From DASUKM01 sp036278735 (lineage in GTDB: Bacteria; Acidobacteriota; Vicinamibacteria; Vicinamibacterales; 2-12-FULL-66-21), in the NCBI GenBank assembly GCA_036278735.1, contig DASUKM010000036.1:1-23256 (forward strand): a stretch of DNA of 23,256 nt. Reading direction: 5' to 3'. The notes below the pieces were generated by a model, which saw nothing but the letters and a program-made list of their open reading frames with translations, made no database searches and was not told the DNA's origin. How positions within the stretch are numbered: position 1 is the stretch's first letter; the number at the start of each line of letters is the position of its first letter. Both the position numbers and the translations under genes were made by a program. Positions 14,226 through 23,256 of this stretch are shown piece by piece.

Positions 14226-14710
14226 GGCTGCCTGATGGATACGAGCCGGACAGCGCGGGCCAGGCCGTCCTGGCCGACGAGCACGTCCGCTTGAACCTGA
14301 GTCGCCGCGCCTTCCGGCGGCACGATCCCGAGCGTCGGCAGGAGCGACACGGGCAAGTCGACCCGGACGAGCTGCCCGCTCTCGAGCGACGGCAGGTCCG
14401 CCGCGCCCGGCCACTCGACGAACGCCCTGGCGACCGGCGCCGCCGCCGCCGCGGTCCGTCCCGGGACGGCAATGGACCGAACCGTCCAGAGGGATACGCC
14501 GGTGGCAAGGATCAATGACGCGGCGAGCGAGAGCCAGACGCGCGACAGGCCGCGGGACGGCGCGGCCGACGGGAGCGCGTGGGCTCGATCGAACGCCGCC
14601 AGCACGTGCGCTTCGACGTCCGGCGAGGGGTGGATCGGGTCGGACGCCAGCGCGGCCAGCGCTCTCGCGAGCGGCGGCGCGATCGGGTCGTCCCGCAGAC
14701 GATGCGTCAT
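14222..14710 (-). CDS. Putative membrane-anchored anti-sigma factor
   Basis: 162 residues. The N-terminal ~55 residues are soluble and would face the cytoplasm. A single membrane span follows (about 57-78, VWLSLAASLILATGVSLWTV), and the C-terminal ~80 residues would lie outside, with LVRVDLPVSLLPTLGIVPPEG (114-134) and ADVLVGQDGLARAVRLV (141-157). It has no HxxxCxxC zinc-finger motif, so the anti-sigma assignment rests on topology and on position directly after the sigma gene, overlapping it by ATGA. The extracytoplasmic part could sense a signal, but nothing in the sequence says which. The next gene also overlaps by ATGA, so all three are translationally coupled. The long open frame upstream, within the sigma gene, is a shadow. 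Confidence 0.7.
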   Translation of the reverse strand: MTHRLRDDPIAPPLARALAALASDPIHPSPDVEAHVLAAFDRAHALPSAAPSRGLSRVWLSLAASLILATGVSLWTVRSIAVPGRTAAAAAPVARAFVEWPGAADLPSLESGQLVRVDLPVSLLPTLGIVPPEGAATQVQADVLVGQDGLARAVRLVSIRQP

Positions 14711-15294
14711 AAGAGCCACCTCGCGATCGAAAAGCCTCGAGCCTCGTCCTCGTGTCCCGCGCGCAGCCGGTCGGCCAGGAGCGCCCGGCCGCGGTGCAGG
14801 CGCGAACGCACCGTCCCCACCGCGCACCCGAGCGCGGCGGCCGCGTCGGCGTAACTCAGTTCCTGGAGATCGCACAGCGCGATCGCCTCGCGGTAGCCGA
14901 CCGGGAGCGTCGCGAGCGCCTGGCGCACCGCCGCCACCAGTTCCCGTTTCGCGACCCCGGCGGCCGGGTCGCTGTCGGGCGCGGGCGCGTCCTCCCCCCA
15001 CGGCGCGAACGGACGGTCGCGATCCGCCCGGCGGCGGACGTGATTGCGCGCGATGCCCAGCAGCCACGGCAGCGCCGCGGATCGCTCCGGCCGATACGCG
15101 GCGGCCGCGCCAATCACCGCCACGAACACGTCCTGCACCACGTCGTCGGCGACGCTCGGCGCGCCGCAGACGTGAAGCGCGAAGCGGTAGACGTCGCGAT
15201 GACGCCGGCGGAACAGGTCCGCAAACGCCTCGCGATCGCCCACCGCGATGCGCGTCAGGAGGAGCTCGTCCGACAGCACGTCGGGCATGATCAT
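14707..15294 (-). CDS. ECF-type RNA polymerase sigma factor
   Basis: 195 residues from ATG 15294 (MIMPDVLSDELLL). It would direct RNA polymerase to a small regulon. Sigma region 2 is at about 22-88 (DREAFADLFRRRHRDVYRFAL, DDVVQDVFVAVI, LPWLLGIARNHVRRR). Region 4 is at about 117-176 (LATLPVGYREAIALCDLQELSYADAAAALGCAVGTVRSRLHRGR), with the helix-turn-helix at about 146-170. No region 3 or 1.1 is present, as expected of ECF factors. The frame is open back to GTG 15411, adding 39 residues with a CxxC. I prefer 15294, or ATG 15288, because the family begins about here and an ECF-like promoter lies just upstream, within that extension. The gene is divergent from recO and heads a three-gene operon. 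Confidence 0.9.
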   Translation of the reverse strand: MIMPDVLSDELLLTRIAVGDREAFADLFRRRHRDVYRFALHVCGAPSVADDVVQDVFVAVIGAAAAYRPERSAALPWLLGIARNHVRRRADRDRPFAPWGEDAPAPDSDPAAGVAKRELVAAVRQALATLPVGYREAIALCDLQELSYADAAAALGCAVGTVRSRLHRGRALLADRLRAGHEDEARGFSIARWLL

Positions 15295-15320
15295 CAGCGC
15301 CGGTTCTGACGCCGGCACTC

Positions 15321-15351
15321 CATATTCGGTCTGGGGCGGCGAAAGGTTCCC
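15321..15351 (-). promoter_or_regulatory. ECF-like promoter, possible autoregulation
   Basis: The minus strand reads GGGAACCTTT from 15351, which matches the common ECF -35 core GGAAC. Sixteen bases after GGAAC comes CCGAATAT (from 15329), at the right distance for a -10, though it is only loosely like the usual CGTC or TCTAA. Predicted transcription would start near 15318, some 24-30 nt before the sigma ATG. Self-activation is typical of ECF factors, but the -10 match is modest. Confidence 0.4.
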
Positions 15352-15420
15352 GCGCAGGTCCGGCGCGCGGCAACCGGAGCATCGCAGAGACTGTTCGTCC
15401 GAGACGTGCACCAGACGGGA

Positions 15421-15426
15421 TAGAAT
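15421..15426 (+). promoter_or_regulatory. Candidate -10 for recO operon
   Basis: TAGAAT lies 26 nt upstream of the recO ATG. No good -35 is seen. The opposite strand of the same bases (15427 to 15422) reads TATTCT, so it might also serve the minus strand. Confidence 0.35.
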
Positions 15427-15452
15427 AGGGAGATTTCGCGTCCCGAGCCCCG

Positions 15453-16247
15453 ATGCCTGTCTACCAGTCCGAGGCGCTGATCCTGCGCACCTACAAGCTG
15501 GGTGAGGCGGATCGGATTGTCGTGTTCCTGACGAAGGATCGCGGCAAGAAGCGCGGAGTGGCCAGGGGGGCGCGCCGGCCGCGGTCGCGGTTCACCGGCG
15601 CGCTCGAACCGCTGACGCGCGCGGACGTGGCGTATTTCGAGCGCGAGCTGCGCGATCTGGTGCGCATCAATTATGTGGAGCCCGTCCGTTCGCCGCTGTC
15701 GGGCCTCGATGCGTCGGCGACCGACGTGACGCTTGGGCACGTCGGGTATTTCGCCGAGCTGATCGACGAATGGGCGCCCGAGGCGCACGCCGACGAGCGC
15801 CTGTACCGGCTGGGCGCGGCGGTGGGGGAGGCGCTGACCGACGGGGCGCCCGTCGATCGACTCGCGCGCTATTTCGAGTTCTGGCTGTTGCGTTTACAAG
15901 GTGTGTATCCGGGGCTCACGGCATGTCCGGCATGCGGGGGGGCGTTCGACGGCGGCGCGGTGATGCCGCCGCGCGAGGAGGCCTACGTGTGCCGGCGCTG
16001 CGCGCCCGCGGCCGGCGGCACGACGCTGTCGATCGATGCGCTGCGATTCCTGCGCGACGCGGCGTTGGCCGCCCCCGCCCAGATGGCGTCGCTCACCCTG
16101 ACGTCGCCGGCCGGGCGCGAACTGCAAACCGCGCACGGACGCCTGATCGGGCTGCATCTCGAGAAGGATCTGAAGTCGGCGCGCGTGCTGCGCGCGATGG
16201 GCGCCGATCGGCCGTTTGAATCCGGCTCGCGCACGCCGCCAGCCTAG
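15453..16247 (+). CDS. recO: DNA repair protein RecO
   Basis: 264 residues. RecO works with RecR (and RecF) to load RecA on SSB-coated single-stranded DNA. An N-terminal OB-fold (about 1-80) carries the family opening SEALILRTYKLGEADRIVVFLT (6-27). A helical domain follows, with a four-cysteine zinc site: C158-x2-C161 (CPAC) and C180-x2-C183 (CRRC). This site is found in many but not all RecO proteins. The LxxGxxxGLxxCPxCG pattern is typical. The ATG has no close Shine-Dalgarno. The glyQ ATG follows the stop by 5 nt, so recO heads the glyQ-glyS-ppdK operon. In many bacteria era and recO are adjacent; here the sigma cassette separates them. Confidence 0.95.
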   Translation: MPVYQSEALILRTYKLGEADRIVVFLTKDRGKKRGVARGARRPRSRFTGALEPLTRADVAYFERELRDLVRINYVEPVRSPLSGLDASATDVTLGHVGYFAELIDEWAPEAHADERLYRLGAAVGEALTDGAPVDRLARYFEFWLLRLQGVYPGLTACPACGGAFDGGAVMPPREEAYVCRRCAPAAGGTTLSIDALRFLRDAALAAPAQMASLTLTSPAGRELQTAHGRLIGLHLEKDLKSARVLRAMGADRPFESGSRTPPA

Positions 16248-16252
16248 TCAGC

Positions 16253-17137
16253 ATGCTCACGCTGCAACAACTGATCTTCAGGTTGTCCGAGTTCTGGACC
16301 GCCCAGGGGTGTCTGCTCCAGCAGCCGCTCGACATCGAGATGGGCGCCGGCACGATGCATCCGGAAACCTTCCTGCGGGTGCTCGGGCCGCGGCCGTGGA
16401 GCGTGGCCTACGTGCAGCCGTCGCGCCGCCCGGCCGACGGCCGGTTCGGCGAAAACCCGAACCGTCTGTTCAAGCACCACCAGTTCCAGGTGGTCCTGAA
16501 GCCCGCCCCCGACGAGGTGCAGCAGCTCTATCTTCAGAGTCTCGAGGCCTGCGGCATCGACCTGCGCGTCCACGACGTGCGCTTCGAGGAAGACAACTGG
16601 GAGTCGCCGACGCTCGGCGCCTGGGGCATCGGGTGGCAGGTGCTGTTCGACGGCCAGGAGATTACCCAGTTCACGTACTTTCAGCAGGCGGGCGGGCTGG
16701 ATCTGTCGCCGATCTCCGTCGAGCTGACCTACGGCCTCGAGCGGTTTGCGATGGCGCTGCAGGACGTCGGCGACGTCTTCGACCTCGAGTGGGCGCCGCA
16801 CGTCACTTACCGGGACGTGCGGCATCGGGACGAAGTGGAGCAGTCGAAGTACGCCTTCGGCCAGATCGATCTCGAGCCGGCGGAGCTGAACCGCATCCAC
16901 CGCGGCCTCTTCGATCAGTATTACGGCCTCGCGCAGACGCTGCTCCGCTCCAATCTGGTGCTGCCCGCCCTCGACTATTGCCTGAAGTGCTCCCACGTGT
17001 TCAACCTGCTGGACGCCAGCGGCGGGATTGGCGTGACCGAACGGACGGCGTACATCCTGAAGGTGCGGCAGCTCGCCGTCGCGATCGCGAAGGCATGGGT
17101 GGGGGAAGGGCCGGCGGCGCCGGTGGAGAACGAATGA
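16253..17137 (+). CDS. glyQ: Glycyl-tRNA synthetase alpha subunit
   Basis: 294 residues, the usual length. This is the catalytic subunit of the alpha2-beta2 bacterial GlyRS, needed with GlyS to charge tRNA-Gly. Clear family signatures are FWTAQGCLLQQPLDIEMGAGTMHP near the N-terminus, VAYVQPSRRPADGRFGENPNR (51-71), FEEDNWESPTLGAWGIGWQV and ELTYGLERFAMALQ. It starts 5 nt after recO. Its stop overlaps a small 23-codon ORF (ATGA) that ends on the glyS start. Confidence 0.98.
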   Translation: MLTLQQLIFRLSEFWTAQGCLLQQPLDIEMGAGTMHPETFLRVLGPRPWSVAYVQPSRRPADGRFGENPNRLFKHHQFQVVLKPAPDEVQQLYLQSLEACGIDLRVHDVRFEEDNWESPTLGAWGIGWQVLFDGQEITQFTYFQQAGGLDLSPISVELTYGLERFAMALQDVGDVFDLEWAPHVTYRDVRHRDEVEQSKYAFGQIDLEPAELNRIHRGLFDQYYGLAQTLLRSNLVLPALDYCLKCSHVFNLLDASGGIGVTERTAYILKVRQLAVAIAKAWVGEGPAAPVENE

Positions 17138-17205
17138 TCGTCAGGAGATCGACTGAGCGGCGGCGCGCACGGCGAGCCGGGGTCCGGGGCGGAGCCCCGG
17201 TGTGA
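17134..17205 (+). CDS. Possible 23-codon Arg-rich leader/relay ORF between glyQ and glyS
   Basis: ATG 17134 overlaps the glyQ stop (ATGA) and the TGA at 17203-17205 overlaps the GTG start of glyS (GTGA). It encodes 23 residues beginning MIVRRSTERRR, with eight Arg and three Gly. Its 3' half contains the hairpin at 17184-17200. No separate ribosome binding site is present, so it would need re-initiation after glyQ. It could keep ribosomes moving to glyS, or be chance in a GC-rich gap. No homology is known to me. Confidence 0.25.
   Translation: MIVRRSTERRRARRAGVRGGAPV
17184..17200 (+). promoter_or_regulatory. Hairpin immediately before the glyS start
   Basis: CCGGGGC and GCCCCGG form a perfect 7-bp all-GC stem around GGA, ending 1 nt before GTG 17202. 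It occupies the place where a Shine-Dalgarno sequence should be. It could repress independent initiation of glyS unless opened by ribosomes coming from upstream. Confidence 0.5.
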
Positions 17206-19409
17206 AAATGGATCGTGAGCTCCTCATCGAGATCGGGGTCGAGGAACTGCCGGCCGGCTGGCTGCCCGGCCTGACGGTGCAGTTTGCCGAAAAGCTGACG
17301 GCGCACCTGCGCGCGCTGCGCCTCGTGCCGGACGTCGCCGTCGAGACGTTCAGCACGCCGCGCCGGCTGGCGGCCTGCGTGGGGCGGATGCCGGAGCGGC
17401 AGGAGGATCTGTCGGAGACCGTGACGGGTCCGCCGGTCTCCGCGGCGATCGACGGCGAGGGACGCCCGACGCCCGCCGCGCTCGGGTTTGCGAAGAAGCA
17501 GGGGGTTCCTTTCGCGGAGCTGACCCGCGTCGAGACGCCGAAGGGATCCTATCTGGCCGCCCACCGGCGGCAGCGCGGCCGCAGCACCGTCGACGTCGTC
17601 CCGGCGCTGATGACCGCCGTGCTGCGCGATCTGGCGTTTCCCAGGCAGATGCACTGGGACGCGATGCTGGAGGACGGCCGCGGCGAGCTGGTGTTCGGCC
17701 GCCCGATCCGCTGGCTCCTGCTGTTGTACGGCGGGCGCGTCGTGCCGTTCTCGATCGCGCGCACGCCGGGGGCCGCCGGTCCCACCGTGCAGGAGGTGAC
17801 GAGCGGCGCGGTCACGTACGGCCACCGCTATCTCGCGACCAGCGGACGCCCGGGGCGATCCGTGAAGGTGCGCACCTTCGACGACTACCGGGCGCGGCTG
17901 ACGGAGCACTTCGTGCTGCTGGACCACACCGAGCGCCGCGAGCGCATCATGCGCGAGCTGGAGATGAAGGCGCGCAAGCTCGGGGGGCGCGTGCAGACGC
18001 GCGCGCAGGCGGCGCTCATCGACGAAGTGGCCGACCTGGTCGAGTACCCGGGGGTCGTCGCCGGATTCTTCGAGCGCAGCTTTCTCGAACTGCCGCACGA
18101 AGTCCTGACGACCACGCTCGTGCACCATCAGCACTATTTCCCCGTCGTCGACGAACACGGTGCGCTCGAGGAAGCCTTCCTTGCCGTCGTCAATACGCAG
18201 CCGTCCGACGAACGGGTGATCGCGCGGAACGCCGAACGCGTCGTCACGGCGCGCCTGCGCGACGCGCGTTTCTTCTGGGACGCCGATCGGCGCCGGCCGC
18301 TGGCGGATCGCCTCGGGCGGCTCGATACCATCGTGTTTCACAAACAGCTCGGCAGCTATCGCGCGAAAGCGGAGCGGATCGCGTCGCTGGCCGGCTGGAT
18401 CGCCGGCGACGCGTTCGGCCGCCCGGGCGAGGCCGAGGCCGCGTCGCTGGCCGGACGGCTCGCCAAGGCGGATCTCGCCACCGACATGGTGTTCGAGTTC
18501 CCGGAGCTGCAGGGGACGATGGGCGGGATCTACGCGCGTGAAGAGGGGCAGCCCGAGCCGGTGTGGAAGGCCATCTATTATCAGTACCTGCCGGTCTCGG
18601 TCGAAGCGGAGGCGCCGCCGTCGCACGCAGACCTCGGCGAGGCGGCCGTCTCGTGGGCGGCGGTGTCGCTCGCCGACAAGCTGGACACGGTGACGGGCCT
18701 GTTCACGGCGGGGGAGAAGCCGACCGGTTCCCGCGATCCGTTCGGCATCCGGCGACAGCTTCAGGGGGCCGTCAAAATCCTGCTCGACCTGCCGGAGCTG
18801 GCCGGCGTCTCGGGGGAAGTGCCGCTCCGGTCGTTGTTCGCCGCGGCCAACGAACGGTTCGGCGGCGCCGGCGCGCCGTGGCGCGACGACGAGTACGCGG
18901 CGTCCTTCGTGCTGGAGCGCGTACGGTACGTCCTCGAACAGCGGGGGTTCCCCCTGGAGGTCGTCCGGGCGGCCGTGCCCACGTGGGGCGTGAGCCCGCT
19001 GCGCGCGCGTCGCGTCGCCGCGGCGCTGCAGCAGATGCTCGGCTCGGAGGATTTTCAGGCGCTGGCCGTCCTCTTCAAGCGCGTCAAGAACATCGCGCGC
19101 GAACTGCGCGACGACTCGGCCGAGCCGCTCGATCGCGAGGCGCTGCAGGAGCCCGCCGAAGGCGCGCTGGTCGCGGAGCTGGACGCGCGCCGGCCGCGCG
19201 TGGAGGCGGCAGCCGAGGCGGGCGATTACCGGCGCGCCTTCACCGAGATCGCGGCGCTGCGGCCGACGGTCGACCGTTTCTTCACCGAAGTGTTCGTGAT
19301 GGCCGACGACCCGCGGCTCCGGGCGGCCCGCCTGCGGCTGATGGCGGCGCTGCGCGACCTGGTCCTCGCGCTCGCGGACATCTCGGAAATCGTTCCTCAT
19401 ACCGACTAA
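17202..19409 (+). CDS. glyS: Glycyl-tRNA synthetase beta subunit
   Basis: 735 residues from GTG 17202 (733 from ATG 17208). The beta subunit binds tRNA-Gly and completes the heterotetramer with GlyQ. Family landmarks are EIGVEELPAGWLP (10-22), ETFSTPRRLA (48-57), the HD-like region with FHKQLGSYRAKAERI (about 378-393) and LAKADLATDMVFEFPELQGTMG (about 420-441), DPFGIRRQLQG (about 511) and a C-terminal DALR-like anticodon domain with FFTEVFVMADDPRLRAARLRLM. Neither start has a Shine-Dalgarno sequence; a hairpin lies just upstream and the small ORF ends on the GTG. The ppdK gene follows after 12 nt. Confidence 0.97.
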   Translation: MKMDRELLIEIGVEELPAGWLPGLTVQFAEKLTAHLRALRLVPDVAVETFSTPRRLAACVGRMPERQEDLSETVTGPPVSAAIDGEGRPTPAALGFAKKQGVPFAELTRVETPKGSYLAAHRRQRGRSTVDVVPALMTAVLRDLAFPRQMHWDAMLEDGRGELVFGRPIRWLLLLYGGRVVPFSIARTPGAAGPTVQEVTSGAVTYGHRYLATSGRPGRSVKVRTFDDYRARLTEHFVLLDHTERRERIMRELEMKARKLGGRVQTRAQAALIDEVADLVEYPGVVAGFFERSFLELPHEVLTTTLVHHQHYFPVVDEHGALEEAFLAVVNTQPSDERVIARNAERVVTARLRDARFFWDADRRRPLADRLGRLDTIVFHKQLGSYRAKAERIASLAGWIAGDAFGRPGEAEAASLAGRLAKADLATDMVFEFPELQGTMGGIYAREEGQPEPVWKAIYYQYLPVSVEAEAPPSHADLGEAAVSWAAVSLADKLDTVTGLFTAGEKPTGSRDPFGIRRQLQGAVKILLDLPELAGVSGEVPLRSLFAAANERFGGAGAPWRDDEYAASFVLERVRYVLEQRGFPLEVVRAAVPTWGVSPLRARRVAAALQQMLGSEDFQALAVLFKRVKNIARELRDDSAEPLDREALQEPAEGALVAELDARRPRVEAAAEAGDYRRAFTEIAALRPTVDRFFTEVFVMADDPRLRAARLRLMAALRDLVLALADISEIVPHTD

Positions 19410-19421
19410 GACGGAGAGAAG

Positions 19422-22240
<2,819 letters not shown>

Positions 22241-22244
<4 letters not shown>

Positions 22245-23206
22245 TTCGCGTCTATCGCCACGCCGGCGGCGCCACGTCGGTCCAGTCGCACGTCGATCCG
22301 GCGTGGCTCCGGCCCGACGGCGGCGTGCTCGTCTGGGTCGACCTCTTCAACCCGGATCCGGCGGAAGCGCGCGTGCTCTCGGACGTCTTCCACTTCCACG
22401 AACTGGCGGTGGAAGACGCCCTCAGCCCGCTCCATCACCCGAAGGTCGAGTCCTACGGCGACTATCTGTACCTGATCCTCCACGGCATCGACTTCAAGGC
22501 GCCGGAACACTGCTTCCGGACGCACGACATCGACTTCTTCCTCGGGCCCACGTACCTCGTCACGGTTCACGACGATCACTCGCGATCGATCCAGCAGATG
22601 ATCGACATCTGCGAGCGGAACGCGCTCGCCCTGGGCGAGGGGACCGCCGCGCTGATGCACCGGATCGTCGACATGATCGTCGACAACTACCGGCCGGAGA
22701 TCGATGAGTTGTCGGACCGCCTCGACGGGCTGGAGAAGGATGTGCTCGAGCACCCGAGCGGCCAGATTGCGCGCGAGATCCTCGACTTCAAGCGCGACAT
22801 CTCCTCGCTGCGGCGCATCGTCCAGCCGGAACGCGACGTCGTGGCGCGGCTGGCGCGGCGCGAGTTCCCGTTCATCGACGAGGCGATCTCGTACCGGTTC
22901 CGCGACGTGCACGACCACCTCGTGCGGCTCGCCGACGAGGCGATGTTCTTCCAGGACCGCGTCACGAGCCTGCTCGACGCGCACCTGTCGAGCGTCTCGA
23001 ATCAGTTGAACAGCGTCATGAAGATCCTCACCGTCATCGCGACGGTGTTCATGCCGCTGACGTTCATCACCGGCCTCTACGGGATGAACGTGGACCTGCC
23101 GCGCTTCGGCCTCAGCGCGGCCGCCATGTTCTGGGTGCTCGTGGCGATCATGCTGGCGATCGCGGGCACGATGTTGTTGTATTTCCGAAGCCGCGACTGG
23201 ATTTGA
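22241..23206 (+). CDS. corA: CorA-family Mg2+/Co2+ transporter
   Basis: 321 residues, the usual length. CorA forms a pentameric inner-membrane channel for Mg2+ (also Co2+ and Ni2+). The N-terminal cytoplasmic domain (about 1-250) has the family pattern VWVDLFNP and FHFHELAVEDALSPLHHPKVE, followed by the long stalk helix. Two membrane spans lie at the C-terminus (about 262-280 and 294-314), with the signature YGMNV (GMN at 281-283) between them and a short charged C-terminal end (FRSRDW). Start GTG 22241 overlaps the ppdK stop (GTGA), so it is coupled to ppdK. A long open frame continues upstream inside glyS and ppdK but has no homology. PPDK needs Mg2+, which may explain the pairing; this is inference. 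Confidence 0.95.
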
Positions 23207-23220
23207 GGCGCCGGAGCGGA

Positions 23221-23242
23221 GCGGGGCGCGAAGGGCCCCCGC
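23221..23242 (+). terminator. Weak hairpin candidate after corA
   Basis: GCGGGG (23221-23226) can pair with CCCCGC (23237-23242) across a 10-nt loop, 14 bp after the corA stop. It has no T-run and lies close to the window end, so the assignment is weak. Confidence 0.25.
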
Positions 23243-23256
23243 GAGCGACGGCGATA

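Noticed and set aside
15295..15411. 39-residue N-terminal extension of the sigma factor with a CxxC
   Set aside because: It precedes the conserved sigma region, contains the likely ECF promoter and has no Shine-Dalgarno. A TATTCT at 15427-15422 keeps it possible but less likely.

Overview
This is a GC-rich bacterial chromosome segment, densely packed and almost entirely coding. The best guess for the source is Acidobacteriota, possibly Vicinamibacteria or a relative. The reasons are the acidobacterial-style VWFA protein at 2170-3081, a secreted protein at 13335-14225 whose motifs I associate with acidobacterial genomes, heavy use of GTG starts, and short degenerate tandem repeats at gene ends. 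This taxonomic call is inference: there is no rRNA in the window.

Layout. (1) 1-3081: a 9/18-bp tandem repeat runs into a TPR protein built as an internal duplication, which is translationally coupled (GTGA) to a secreted von Willebrand A protein. (2) 3140-5932: moaA (minus) and an exported M20 amidohydrolase (plus) diverge from a 132-bp region holding two extended -10 promoters and a perfect 22-bp palindrome. (3) 5973-9623: gamma-carbonic anhydrase-like protein, hisS and aspS, nearly contiguous. (4) 9731-13301: phoH, ybeY, a CorC/HlyC-type CBS protein and era, which is a classical ribosome/RNA-maintenance cluster. (5) 13335-15294, minus strand: an ECF-like sigma factor, a membrane-anchored putative anti-sigma factor and a secreted protein of unknown function, joined by two ATGA overlaps. 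(6) 15453-23206: recO, glyQ, glyS, ppdK and corA, probably one operon.

Most of the window is conserved housekeeping: two complete class II aminoacyl-tRNA synthetases, both GlyRS subunits, 16S/30S maturation factors, recombination, pyruvate/PEP interconversion and Mg2+ uptake. The era-recO-glyQ-glyS neighbourhood is a known conserved order, and here it is interrupted by the three-gene sigma cassette in the opposite orientation. That cassette and the TPR/VWA pair are the least understood parts.

I found no CRISPR array, tRNA, rRNA, transposase gene, phage gene or recognisable defence system. The points most worth a second look are the whole-protein duplication in the TPR gene, the sigma cassette with its possible self-directed promoter, the palindrome between divergent promoters, a Cys-to-Glu change at the M20 metal site, a possible ATT start for phoH, and tiny relay ORFs that bridge corC-era and glyQ-glyS.
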